A stretch of 64,000 nt of DNA, taken from Bolinopsis microptera. Lineage: Eukaryota > Ctenophora > Tentaculata > Lobata > Bolinopsidae. The position numbers were made by a program, and so were the translations under genes. The stretch lies in NCBI RefSeq assembly GCF_026151205.1, contig NC_087073.1, positions 16,697,837-16,761,836 of the forward strand, given 5' to 3'. Positions 31,503-45,000 of the stretch are shown here, in pieces (positions within the stretch are counted from its first letter, which is position 1; each line of letters starts with the position of its first letter). The notes beneath the pieces were generated by a model. The model was not told the DNA's origin. It did not search any database and worked only from the letters and a program-made list of their open reading frames with translations.

Positions 31503-31853
31503 TCTGGCCTTAATTTATTATATATTGATTTAAATAAACTCTGCAAGTTCAAATAATTATATACACGTGGCTATTATACACTATTATAAATATAATTCCG
31601 GACATGCATGACATAGATAATATAATCTTTAATAAAGCGTCACTGAAAATATCTTGTTGAAAATGCAAGGCTTTATCATGTTTAACTTTGTGATTCATAA
31701 ATATTTGGAAACAAGAGTAATCAACATGAGTAAAAGTCTTGATGTATAAATTCAAATATGGAACTGTAACCTGTATGTGTATAATTTAAGAAAACATCTA
31801 ATATAAAATTTTACAGCAAATCATTTGTACATAATAAGTAATGGTTTTTCTTT

Positions 31854-32070
31854 CTAGTTATATATACAACAAAACATATACCGTAAAGCATAATAATAAC
31901 GAAAATAATAGGCGCCCCATTTCGTTGTCACATTTATCAAATCATTCAAGCGATCATGTCGTAAACTATCCTCCACATACTGATTAGCGATATGAAGATG
32001 ATGAGTTCTTGTGGGACGCTTCACATCCATGCGTTTCTTTTGCCCTGGAAATGTGTTATTTAATAAGGGA
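31854..32070 (-). CDS. Exon-like ORF, unidentified
   Basis: After acceptor atttcag (about 32070) or ttccag (about 32048) a minus-strand frame reads GQKKRMDVKRPTRTHHLHIA, then YVEDSLRHDRLNDLINVTTK and a stop at 31854. Composition looks coding, but no partner exon was found. It could be a terminal exon of another gene or a relic. Confidence 0.25.
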
Positions 32071-32604
32071 TCTGAAATGAATAGCAGACCATTCAACATG
32101 TTAAACATCTTTAACATGTTAAAGATGCCCCAGATAAGAACAGAATACTAGGGTTTTGTTGTTTAGTTAAAATCCGATTAGATCGTCAGTTATCCGAATT
32201 CCGGGTCAAAACGTAAGCAGGACCATAAGCATTACGTGACCTATGAAGCAATACTGTATAGTACTCTTGGGATTTGAGTACTTCTCACGTGACTGTTTAA
32301 GTAGTTCTGTAAAAGCTATCGATCAATACTCCACCTCAACCTTTTAGCAACTCTTGGTAATTCAACTTTAAGTTGAGATCCTGGAGAGGTTCGCTGTTTA
32401 CCAGTCTCATGATGAGGTAATGATAGTCTCTACTAACGAATAATTATCCCTGTAATCAACTTTGAGTTGATCAAATGAATTGCCGGTTAACAGTTAATAA
32501 AAGGTTGAGGCGGGGTATTGGAAGTAATCAATAGCTTTTGCAGAAGTACTTAAATTAATCTCTGTTAGGAGTCGTTCACATATTGCGTAATCAAAATTTT
32601 AGCA

Positions 32605-32695
32605 ATTCTTACCCCCTCCCCCTCCGTCATCTTTACATGTTATTACCCCCTCCCCCTCTGGCCTTAATAGTTGAATTACATCCCCCCCCTCGTAT
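32605..32695. repeat. Degenerate end of a poly-C/TTAA element
   Basis: Two copies of ttaccccctccccctc, the second followed by tggccttaa as at the right terminus of the 29947-31509 element. Probably a solo or decayed end. Confidence 0.55.
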
Positions 32696-32714
32696 GTCAT
32701 AGCTTTACTAGTTC

Positions 32715-33086
32715 TCAGTTTGTTGGTGAGGTTCGTCGGTTATGTCCCTGAGGCTTTCCTTTGTCTTTGTTCGTCAGTCGGTCTGTCTGTTTTTGAGAAT
32801 CCCACATGGGTAACTGATAGGACCATTTGTTCTTTGTATTCTGGTTGTGTCTATCTGTCATGTGGAAGGGGAACTGTGGAGTATGGTCGTCAGAGGTAGG
32901 GTATTTGTAAACTCTGTACGGGTTAAACTCGGAGTGTCTTACTCTGGGAATGTAGCCGCGTTTTGTCATGGTGTTGGCTTCTTGCCGTATCATTTGAGCG
33001 TACTCCTCTGCCGCGCGGCCCTCCTCCGCTCGCAGTGCCTCCTCCGCAAGACGTTCGTCTTCTTCCGCTCTCCTTCGTTCCGTATT
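32715..33086 (-). CDS. TCHP: TCHP last coding exon
   Basis: 372 nt, phase 0 start, acceptor ctctag, stop TGA at 32717-32715. The helical part [20 protein letters not shown] leads to [20 protein letters not shown], the expected trichoplein end. A polar tail of unknown role with few hydrophobic residues follows. Confidence 0.85.
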   Translation of the reverse strand, partial: NTERRRAEEDERLAEEALRAEEGRAAEEYAQMIRQEANTMTKRGYIPRVRHSEFNPYRVYKYPTSDDHTPQFPFHMTDRHNQNTKNKWSYQLPMWDSQKQTDRLTNKDKGKPQGHNRRTSPTN

Positions 33087-36000
33087 CTAGAGTGGTTACT
33101 GTGTTACAAACTTGTGCTTTACTTTCTGACAAGTGATTTTACATATGTTGATTGTTGATCAGGTAATCGCTGTAACTTAGAAATGATGCTGCTATTTGAG
33201 GTGTATTAAAGATTGACGTTTCACAGTTCGTAAAACTGCAAATCTGTCGTGGTCAAAGAGGATGAGCAACGTGAATTGGCAAAAAAATACGATTTTATAT
33301 AAATACTACTTAGTCAGATTATCATAACTTGACAGTTATCTTCGTGTTATTTAAATGGTTTAGGCATTCTCACAACTCCGATACAACTGTCATATTATAT
33401 AATAAGTTCGACATGTCTTTGGTGGGATTCATAACTAACGTTTGATCAAATTCTGCTTTCCAGGCCAAATTTTGCTCCAAAGAAAGTGTGATAAAACATT
33501 AATCACATGCCTTCTCATGCGATATCAACATTTTCAAAACTCGGCAAGCCTTGTGTTTGAAAATGTCGATATAACCCTCGGCAAGCCTCGGGAAATATCG
33601 AAACTTTCGCTAACTCGGCAAGCCTCGTGCCGAGTTTTGAAAATGTTGATATCGCATGTGATAAATGTATAATAATAGATGAATTGAAACAGCATGATTT
33701 AATTCTCGGGAATGTTTTTAAGGCTTATCACAATAATTCCAGCCATAAAATTTGCGGTTAATGATGAAACGTTTAAAGTGCACGGTTTACCGCTAGACCC
33801 ATGCGATATTAAACCAAATTAATGAACCGTAATATTACAGTAGTATTATAATATAGACCTGATGATCAATCTCTCGTCTCCTCTCGTCCCTCTGTCTGGC
33901 TGTCCTCTCAGTCTGTCTGCCCGTTTCCTGGGCTAACAGTTCCATGTTATCTATCAGCTCCTCCCTCGCTCTCAGTGCTTCATCTTGTCGTGATCTCACT
34001 TCGTCTTGTTTCCGAGCGAGCTGGTCTACACGACCTGACAATTGTGTTGTTATATTATAGCACTGTAGAACCTCTACAGAGAGCGAAAACTGTTAAAGAG
34101 AGCTAGAGGTTCATATTATGTTCCCAATCTTTAATATCTGAAGCCTCTCAAATAAACTGCCAAGCCTCTCAATATACCCCACGTATTGCGTTGTGTTGAG
34201 ATGGAATAATTCTTTCACAAATTATCTAAAAATGGGCTAATTTGATAGAGGTTTTAGAGCAGAGAACTTCTTGTTCCAGGACTCCACCAAGTTGTTCGTT
34301 TCACAGTGCAATCTCTTTGAGTGGAAACAGTTGATCAGATCCCAGGATATTATCGCTCGTGACGTTGTGCGATGTGTCATGTGAGATCATGCTCTCGTTT
34401 AACCACAAAAGCACCCATGGTGATTTATGACGTGAGTCGAAGTTATGTGTCATGTGACTCGATTCGGTAGTTTGAGTAACATGACACAAGGGCCAAGCCT
34501 CTCAATATACGCCACGTATTGCGTTGTGTTGAGATAGAATAATTCGTTCACAAATATCTAAACATTAGGCATATCATATATAATATCATTTGTGAGCATT
34601 GACAAAATATTAAGTGTTGTTTAAATCTTTATCCCAATGCCCATGAGATATAGAGGAATTTGTTTCCCTTTGAATCGATCAAACTAGATGAATTGTTGTA
34701 AATACTGAGATCAAACTATCAATCTACAGGCTATCGTCAAACATGTTGCAAGGCGTCATCTTCAGTGACATAAGACCTAAAAATTGTAAAAAGTTACTAA
34801 AACCCAAAATTCCTTTAAAAATCTGAACACTCTTAAAACGGTTATAAAGTTAAAATTAAGATGTTAGGAGTAAGGGAAGGCCAAAAAGATTTACAGTGTT
34901 AATTCCCAAAGGTTTTAAAGTCTTGAGTAGTTGAATATATTTATGTTCACGGACTTCCAAAGTTTTAGGACTAGAATTATCAATAATTGACACATTACAA
35001 ATTTTGTTAAAATCTTCCCTTTGTCTAAAATCAGCAGAGGGAGGTGTTGGATAGGGTTAAGGAGAACATCAGGAAGGAAAGAGAGGTGCAGTTGGGTACG
35101 TTGGAGATGCAGTCCAGGTGGGGTAATTGGAGAGAGCTGGTGACAAGGACTGACATGAGCTGGCACACGCTCTTCAAGTATGGGGACTCATTAATCGGTT
35201 TTTTGCTTAGTGCTGTGTATGGCACGCTTGTTACACCAGCTTTAGCATCCAAGTGGAGCGAGGATGAGGATGGGATGTGCAAGCTGTGTGGTGACAAGTT
35301 GGGAACTGTGCAGCATATCCTGGCTGGTTGTCCTGTGGCACTAAGTCAAGGGAGATACCGATGGCGCCACGATAAGGTGCTTAAACAAATAGCAGACCAA
35401 GTTAAATTCCATTGTGAGCGGATAGTCAACAAGAGGAAGAGTTCTTGTGTCACTCGGAAAGCCATTGAGTTTGTTCCAGCAGGAGGGAGGTTTAAGGAGG
35501 TGAAGAGGTCGAAAGTCAGTGAGTTTGGGATTCTGAGTGGGGCCACTGATTGGATAGTATTAGCAGACCTGGATAAGCAGCTGAAATTCCCGTCGGATAT
35601 AGCAACGACCAGATTAAGACCAGATTTGGTTCTTTTCTCGAAAGCTTCCAAGAGAGTAATCTGGTGGGAGCTTACAGTACCGTCGGAAGAGAGAATAGCT
35701 GCATCCCATGAGCTGAAGCTTGATCGGTATAACAGTCTACAAGCGGAAATACAAGCTAATGGGTGGTCATGTTTCAGCTTTGCTGTTGAGGTTGGTGCTA
35801 GAGGTGTGGTCGCAGCAAGTTTGGAGTGTGCATCAAGGAAGATTGGTCTGACTGGGAGAGCCCTCAAGAAGTTGGTCAGAGCTTGTGGGAAGGATGCAGC
35901 CCATTGTTCAAGATGGATTTATCTGCTGTCTAGGAAAAGAGAGTGGGAGATGAGAGCTGTTTGAGCTTTATGACTTCACCTAACAGCCAGAGGTGCCATA

Positions 36001-39000
36001 AGCTAACTCGTCGTAAATCGCGAGCTCTAGCAGGTATCCTCGGGTGATTGTCAGATCAGATGGTGGTCCAAGAGAGACTGCTGGGGCACCTGACAGAAAA
36101 CCGTATCGCAATGAAAGCCCCGAAACGGTGTCAGGTTTGTGACTGAAGATTCTGATCAAGCTCAGGGTTGAGTCTACACAGTGTCGCCACTTGCCGATGC
36201 CAGTTGACGCGAGAAGACACTGATGTAAGTGGGAAGTTATGTCTAAGAAACAGCGTGTGGTTCGGGTGCCGGTTGAACGCATGTAAAAGGGAGGGTATAT
36301 CCGTATTTCGCTGCTAGTGATGCAGTCCTTGGCCCGGTAGCTAAGGCTTCCCCGTTTCTCGCTCATTTGTGCTCCGATGGGCTTGTGACCTCTGCGGGGG
36401 TCAAGTGCAGGATGAGGGACATGGCCGACCAGGAGAAGGTTGTTTTTGGGAGATAGACTAGGGTTGGTTTGGTGTTGTGCCTTCGCAGTTTAACTGTATC
36501 TTTACCCTATGCTACTTTATGATACTGCTGGGATTGGCCAGCTACCGTGGGGTAAGGCCCACCTGATTTGAACAGATGCTACGCTTGGAATTGGCTTCTG
36601 GGTTGGGTTGAGATCCGTGCCTGCAGCGGTTACTGCAATAGAGAGGTGTGATGGGGTTTTAACGAGCGGAGACCTCAGTCCACATCGGTCCTGCGCCTCC
36701 TGCCTCTCTAAGGTTCCGGGAGTCCCTATTTAGGGACGAGTTGCCCGGGTGAAAAATAAAGGCTTTGTGGACACCCACCACGTCCTGCCACAAATCAGAA
36801 AAGGACTTATACAAACAGTCGAGAACTCTCGACCCCTGATTCTGATGTAGCAGAGGAGTTTAGCTGCGTGTGTGGTCGGCGCTTTACAACGGAAAGGGGT
36901 AGGAACATTCATCGAGGAAGGATGAAGTGCTCTTGGGAAGGGGAGCAACCGTTAGATGTTGCATCTGTAAGTTCGGTGGAGGTACCTGGCCAGGACGATA
37001 ACCAATTGCCCCCTTTTGTTCTGGTCCAGAGCATTAGCCAGGCAGCTTCCCGGTAATTCGAGCGGCTGGGTGGGTCCTGGGCGGGATTGGTGTGGGTTCG
37101 TGCTCCTCGTGGTATGGTCTGAGATCTGGGGGTTGGCACGGGGGTGCGGCGGGGATGGGTGAGTGGTGCTGGCTGGAGGGACGGTTACTATTCATACCGA
37201 CCAGCTTAAGCAAGTAAAGTTGTTTGCAGTCGGGACGGATGGGAACTTTGAATCGACAGTTAGCATTGCGATCCTGGCTCTTGTCAAACTCTCGGGCCTT
37301 GGACCCGTTTCTCGGGGCTAGCACGGGGGGTTTGGGCTCCCGCCTCTCGTCTGGGGGCTCCTGAACGCTTTAGAATTACTGGGATTATAAGTACGGCGGC
37401 GGAGTCAGTCCTGAGCACCAGAGCATTCGTGAAGACTCCGCCCACTTACTCTGATTTATCTGACTGTAATTCCTTTCAACCCACTTCTTGTTCGTGTCTT
37501 TCATTCTTGGATTGATTGGAACTGCAGCCTGGAGTCGGTTAAGTGACCTTGACGTGGTAAGGGGGCTTACTCGGCTTCACTCGACCTGCCGAAACTAAGC
37601 CGTACTGTCCAGCTGGGCATCACTGGACATAAGTCGCACGTGCACTTCTTTTGGCTATTTAACTCACCTGATCCTTCCTCCCTGAGCACTCACAGCTTTC
37701 ATTCACATTGAGCTATAGGGTTTTTGAAGTTTAGGGTGTGCGCTTCAGGTCGGGCCCTTAATGCCGATCATTAGCACCCATTTTCCCTGTTTTATTGGGC
37801 GGCATTTCAACACTGTCGTCGTAGTATTTCTCAGCATCTTTCTACGATTCGCAGAAAGTGTTAAAACTCACGATACACCCTCACTGATCAACCATTTGCT
37901 TTATAGATCGTGGATAGAGTGTGCTTCGGCAAACACGAATGTATGTGCACGGACTCTTGGGTCTGACTCATGCACTTTGTGCACCGTCCACGAACCCTAT
38001 AAAGTAATATACTGTAACAACACCAAAAACCAACCTTTACTACCAACAGTGGTGCCAACTGGAGGGACGGTCACTATCCATAACGACCAGCTTAAGCAAG
38101 TAAAGTTGTTTGCAGTCGGGCCGGATGGGGACTTTGAATCGACAGTTGGCATTGCGATCAGACCAACAACCTACTTTCAACCGACCACTTTTGACTCTCG
38201 GCAAGTCTCAATGGTCCAACCGACATACGACATTATTGTGTTAAAAGCTAAAAAAATCATATCTTCGCGCGGGTGCGCGCACCCACGTGAGAACATATGG
38301 TCACAAACAAAAGATAACAACAAACACAATTTCACACACAAACGTCTATTGAGCGGACTGTGGGAGCCATGTTCAGGGAAGGTCTGGCGGGGGCTGTTTG
38401 TCTGGAAGGGACCATGCGTACCTTCTGGAGGGCCAGCTGCTGCTACCCGACCCTGTCCAACTCCTCAGCGCCCCACCGGCAATGATAGGTCATAATACCT
38501 GTCTAGGGGGAGGGACGGCTTCCACTCCGCGCAATGACGCTCAAACTAGCACAAAAAAGAAGAGACGCCAAAAAAAGTTAAAAACTACTATTGCAGCACG
38601 CAATAAGCAGTCTGAAACTTACTCTGTCACCCAAATTAATCTCAAACGCAAGTTCAATGCATGGAAAACCCTCCTTATCAACACTCACGGCCGGAGAAAT
38701 CCAATCATTCTTGCAACAGAACCGTACTCTAATAACAAAAACCTAATACCACCCATCAATAAGGATCTCACCCAATATTACTACAAGGTCGGGGATAAAA
38801 GACCCCGTGCCGCTATTGTACTGCACAAAAACCTGACAGTAAAATGTTGGGAACTTACACAATTCACAACACCCGATCAAGTGGCCATTAAAATCCAACT
38901 CAGCTCGACAGAACTCATTCTGGCAGCTTCGTACATGGATATAAATGGGCCGGTACCGCCACAAGAAACATCACCTCTAGCAAAATACGCAAATGATAAC

Positions 39001-42000
39001 AACATCCCGCTCATTATAGGGTCGGACACCAATTCCCACCACACCCTTTGGGGGAACAAGGCATGCAATAAAAGGGGAGAGGAGCTTCTTGACTTTCTCT
39101 CCTCCCTAGGGCTGTCATGTGCCAACAAAGGATCATCCCCAACCTTCCTCAACTCTCGAGGCCACAACTCAATTATCGATCTCACAATAACAAACCAGTT
39201 GGGAGGAGATCTCATTAGTAACTGGCATGTTAGTGACCTTTACTCCAACTCTGACCATCGCTATATTATGTTCGATATAACTACAGGGCCAAAGAAGGAA
39301 CCCAAACAGATCCGACTAGTCAAAAACACTGACTGGGACAGATTTGATGAGATCCTATCGAATAACCCCAACCTTAACAACACACAAATCAACACTACGA
39401 CTGAAATTGATCACAAAATAGACATAATCAATACTGCACTAAAGGAAGCCTTCGAGGAGGCATGCCCCATTACTTACATCTCAAGTTCCGTCCGCAAACC
39501 CCCCTGGCTAACTCAAGAAGTAGAGGAAGCACAGAGGGGAATAAGACAAAAACTGATTACTGCCCGCAAAAAGAAGACTGATGCCCTGTGGCTCGCTCTC
39601 AGAGAGAGCAACAAACAATACAACAGACTTATAACCAACTCCCAGCGTAATGCCTGGAGAACTTTTTGTCAGGAAACAGAGTCTGTTAAGGAATCCGGAA
39701 GGATGAATAAGATTCTGAAATCCTGTAACGACAACAAACATACACTAGAAGCCGTTTACAAACCAAACGGAGACATCACCAAAAATGCAGAGGAGACATT
39801 GGAGGTCATGACACGAACCCACTTCAAGGATAGTGTCACTGATCCGCCAGTGCCTCCACCTGGTCCTCTACCAATCACCACCACCTTACTCAATACCATC
39901 TACAGCCCAGACAGAATCGAGGAGGCTCTTAAATCCTTCGATCCATTGAAAGCTGCTGGACCCGACACCCTCAAACCTATCATCATACAGAAAGCTTGGA
40001 CACACATCAAAGACATCACCAGAACCATTATGACAAAAAATCATGAAACCCAACACATTCCAACTTTGTGGAAAGAATCCCTTGGAATCTTTCTCCCAAA
40101 GCCTGGAAAAACTGACTACAACCAACCAAAGTCATTTCGCACTATCACCCTTTCTCCAGTGATGTTAAAACTACAGGAGAAGGTGATACTGTGGCATATG
40201 CAACACGACCTTAATATCGCTAAAGACATCAACAAACGACAATTTGGCTTTAAGAAAGGATGTTCAACCGAAGCAGCCCTTCATAAAGTTACTCACACCA
40301 TCGAGCGCAGGATAGCTAAGAAGGGATATGTCCTAGGCGTCTTTCTAGATATAGAGGGAGCTTTTGATAATGTCTCTTTCAAGGCTATTTCTGACGCTAT
40401 CAAGACCACGAAAGTGGATCTGGCCACAGCACAATGGATTATCAACATGGTAACTAACAGATTCATCACATTAAATCATAAGGATAAGTCGACAAGGGTT
40501 CGGATCCGGAGAGGGTGCCCTCAAGGTGGCATCCTTTCCCCTTTCCTCTGGAACCTGGTAGTCGATGATCTCCTGGCCTACACCGCAAGAGACATACCAG
40601 GTTATCTGCAAGCTTTTGCAGACGATCTGCTCTCTCTAGCGGAGGGGAATGATTTAGACATCATCTGGAACAGAACACGCAAAACCATCAACACAATAGA
40701 AAAATGGTGCCAAACCAAAGATCTATCCATAAGCGCACTCAAAACACAAATAGTCATGTTTACCTGGAATAAGAAATGGACACTAAGACCTGTGGTGGTG
40801 GGTAACACCACTATAGGTCTATCCAAATCTGCCAAATTCCTAGGAGTGACCCTCGACAGCAAGCTCAATTTCAATGAACATATCACCAATACCACCAAAA
40901 AAGCTACGGCATCCCTTATGCAATGTAGAAGAGCTGTCGGCCCCACTTGGGGTATGAGCCCTAAAACATGCAAATGGATGTACACCGCTGTCATCAGACC
41001 TATTCTATCATACTGCTGTAGTATATGGATTAGAGCAACCCAAACAGACACCAACGCGAGGAAGTTCAAACGAGTTCAGGCATTGGCATTGAGAATGATG
41101 TCTGGTGCCATGCCTAGTACTCCCTTCATCGCACTGAACCACCTCACTAACACTCCAGATATCATACTTTTCCTGAGAGGTGAAGCAGCAAAGGGCACAG
41201 CCAGGCTTCAAGCCTATGGAAGCCTAACCCTCGAAACTATCGCCCCCAGAAAAGGTACCATCACAACTCACACCACTATCAACAAAAAATTCATGGTAGA
41301 TCTCAACATACCACCCAAAGCAGAGAGAGACCTATCTATACCAACCATGATGCTTGAACGACGCTTCACGGTCACCACTCCTGGAGCTGACAACATTGGA
41401 TATAGAGGCTCACTCCAAAACACCATCGACAACATCCCCAGTGAAACCATCACCTGCTACACAGACGGGTCACGCACAGACTCAGGTAGCGGGGCTGGTT
41501 ATATTATCACCACAGACAACAACAACACTACACTAGATGAAAGATCATTCAAGCTTCCCGATTATTGCACCGTTTATCAAACAGAACTCATTGCCATCAT
41601 CGAAGCTTGTAAATATCTATCAACTTATACAAACACACACATCATCATATGGTCAGACAGTCTCTCCTCTATTCAAGCCATATCCTCACCTTCAACGAGG
41701 AGTAGGACTACTAGAGACTGTTACGACACCCTCAATACACTCGGATCCACTAACACCTTAGAGATCAGATGGATAGCTGCACACATTGGATTGTGGGGTA
41801 ATGAAAAAGCAGACGAGCTGGCCAAAAATGGTACAACCAGTGAATCCACTTTGAATTGCCCAATTCCACAATCTTACATCAAACGCCTGATCAACGACAA
41901 AGTCACAAAACTTAATCAAGAATCATGGATTACTGATGGTCCCAGACACACTAAACTGACACTTGGACATAAAAACATCAACATCATCAAAAATCTCAAC

Positions 42001-45000
42001 ACTACACTCAGTAACAACAGACAAAATTATAGAACTGCAGTGCACCTCATCACGGGACATTGTGGCCTCAACAAACACCTACACACCATTCGCAAATCAG
42101 ACACAAGTGCTTGTCCTAAGTGCGGCGACGAAGAGGAGACTGTCTCACACTTTCTCGGACAGTGCCCGGCTATTGCCCAAATAAGAGGTCAATATTTCCG
42201 GGACTACTACCTCTCTGTCAATGACATATTCGACAACCAACACATCTCCACCATTGTCAACTTTACAAACCACACTAAACGCTTAGCGGTGCCAGAGGAG
42301 TTGGACCAGACAGGTGTAACATAGCGACTACTTTAACGCCGTCTTGTTTCGCCTCTCTCTTCCACACTCAACCACCACTTAAGCGTTTATCTATGACACA
42401 CCCCACAACACTTACCATCATCCTTGATTACACATCTTGATTCCACTGGCATCCTCCCACAGGACTGCCATACCCCAGAGGTAGGCAAAGCATTCATATG
42501 CTATCCTCTCGTGGGCCAACCAGGCCCAGCCTCTCTAAAAAAAAAAAAAAAAAAAAAAAAAAACCACGTCCTGCCACAAATCAGAAAAGGACTTATACAA
42601 ACAGTCGAGAACTCTCGACCCCTGATTCTGATGTAGCAGAGGAGTTTAGCTGCGTGTGTGGTCGGCGCTTTACAACGGAAAGGGGTAGGAACATTCATCG
42701 AGGAAGGATGAAGTGCTCTTGGGAAGGGGAGCAACCGTTAGATGTTGCATCTGTAAGTTCGGTGGAGGTACCTGGCCAGGACGATAACCACAGTGCCAGG
42801 GATATCCAGGCCCTTCTTTCAAAGAGTTCTTCTATTGACCCACCTGCCCCTAAGAAGCCCAAGGTGAAGTGGCCGGCCGCAAAGGATGAGAGGTGGGTAG
42901 AGTTTGATGTGAGTGTTAGTAAGAGAGTGAGACAGGAGCAGAAGGGGAAGCCATTCCAGGAGAAGATGGTGAGCCATTGCGACACGGTGTATGATGAAGG
43001 TGTGAAATGGTTTGGGCTCGTGATGGATGGTGCAGAGTCAGGTAAAGGTTTCAGGTTTGCCAACAGGAGACAGGAAGAGATTGATAAGTTGGTCATTGAG
43101 AGGAGAGAGCTGAGGAGGAAAGCCAGGAAAGCTTGTTCCCAGTCTGTAAAGGAAGGTTTCAATGCTTTGCTTAGAGGCCTGGCAGAGAAACTGTGTAAGT
43201 TGAGAAGAGCAGAGGCAAGGAGGAAGAAGCAGAGAGAAGTGAGGAGACAGAGAGGTGGGTTTACTCGAGATCCTTTCAAGGCTATTAAAGGTATTCTTGA
43301 ACCAAGCCCTGTGGGAGAGTTAAAGTGTAGTAAGGAGGAGTTAGACAACCACCTGTCTAATACGTATAGTGATGCCAGTCGGGCAGTTCCTCTTGGCGTT
43401 CTGAATGGGTTACCTGAAGCAGCTCCTAGCCCAACTGTGGGGTTTGACATCAGGAATATAACCAAGAAGGAGTTCGACGAGGTTGTTAAGAAAGCCAGAG
43501 GTAAGAGTTCACCTGGTAACAACGGCATCCCGTATACGGTGTACAAGAGGTGTCCAGGAATATCTCAGAACTTGTGGCATGTGCTGAGAGGAGGCTACAA
43601 GGCTGAGGAGTACCCAGACAACTGTAGGTACTTTGAAGGGATCTACATTCCTAAGGCGGATGGAGATTTTGGACCCAGCACAGGACGGCCTATATCGCTA
43701 GGAAACATTCAGGGGAAGATATACCTCGCTGTGTTGGCGAAGAGATTAACCAACTTTGTTGTCGCTAACGGGTATGTGGATCTCTCTGTTCAGAAGGGTG
43801 GAGTTCCTGGTGTACACGGATGTACAGAGCACTTTGGAGCTATGTGGGAGGTGCTCAAAGATGCTAGAGTTAAGAGAAAGGATCTCAGTGTTGTCTGGTT
43901 AGACTTGGCGAATGCTTACGGGGCTGTTCCACATTTACTTATTGTGAAAGCACTCCGCTTCTATTATATCCCCGAGAAAGTTATCAACATCGTAATCAAA
44001 TACTTCTCGGAAGTTTACGGAAGATTCTCCTCTAAAACAGTGACATCAGAGTGGCAGCAGTTCGAGATAGGAATATTTATGGGCTGTGTCATCTCGGTGA
44101 TCTTGTTTGTGCTATGCATGAACCTTTCTGACGAGTACTTGAAGATGAAGGTACCCAGGAGTGTCGAATACATTAAGGATGGAACAGCTATACCACCCCT
44201 TAAGCTATTTATGGATGATAGCTGCCTTACCACGGCTAAAATGGTAGATATGCAAACCCTGCTTGATGTTTATCAGGAGTTCGTTGTGTGGTCAAGGTTC
44301 AAGCTTAAGTCGTCTAAATCTAGGGCACTAGTCTACCAGAAGGGAGTGACAGTGGAGTGGGTTGTAGAGAGTTCAGAAGGTAGTCAGGCGAGGTTGCAGC
44401 TTAGCGGGGAGGTGATCCCGAATGTATCTGAGAAACCAATCAAGTTTCTAGGGAGGTGGATTCGGGCAGAAGGAAAGGACAAAGCTATAATCGAGGAAAC
44501 ACACGAGGATCTCATTACATACCTCAGTAGACTCGATCTTAGCTCCCTCACCGGCCTGCAGAAATGTTGGGGGTATCAGTATATGGTCCTTCCAAAGATG
44601 AAGTGGCCACTTGCCATTTATGATATTCCTATCAGCACTGTTTCCCGCTGGGAGCAAACAACTAACAGCCATCTCTGAAAATGGCTAGGAGTGGGACACA
44701 CGCTTAGTAGCTCTTGCCTGTTTAGTCATTCATCCAGTGTTGCTCTCCCCATCGACAGCCTAACCGACACTTGGAAAGTAGAAAAGTGCCGTCTCTTGCA
44801 GTCATATCAAACATCTCAGGATGCTTTGATCAGAGCGGTGCAACCCCAGGTGCGGTCTGGGAGAGTTTGGAAGGCAGATGCTCAGCTTCACGAAGCTGAA
44901 AGAGACTTGGTGTGTGAGTCAGTGCGAGGTATGGTGCAACCTCTTAGTAGAGCGGGAATTGGTTTCGGTGATTGGAAGAAGCCCTGGGAGAAGATGTCAG

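Larger units (their letters stand above)
29947..31509. mobile_element. TTAA-flanked element with poly-G inverted termini
   Basis: TTAA at 29943-29946 and 31510-31513 bracket termini ggccagag + G(40) on the left and C(25) + ctctggcc on the right. These are exact inverted repeats ending in homopolymers. TTAA target duplications are typical of piggyBac and Kolobok superfamilies. No transposase frame is present, so it is non-autonomous. The interior holds many gaggttaac/gttaacctc words and one large hairpin. Confidence 0.8.
37005..42563 (+). mobile_element. Full-length I-superfamily LINE
   Basis: 5.56 kb with a GC-richer leader, one long ORF with endonuclease, RT and RNase H, and a 26-bp poly-A (42538-42563). 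It is inserted in REL-LINE copy B. A segment of about 95 bp in the leader (37183-37275) recurs at 38066-38158. Confidence 0.9.

Noticed and set aside
35346-35867. 173-codon minus-strand ORF, repeated at 45323-45844
   Set aside because: It is the antisense shadow of the REL endonuclease frame in both LINE copies.
42498-42563. REL-LINE reading frame extending into the poly-A (polylysine)
   Set aside because: The poly-A belongs to the inserted LINE. The frame is open there only by chance.
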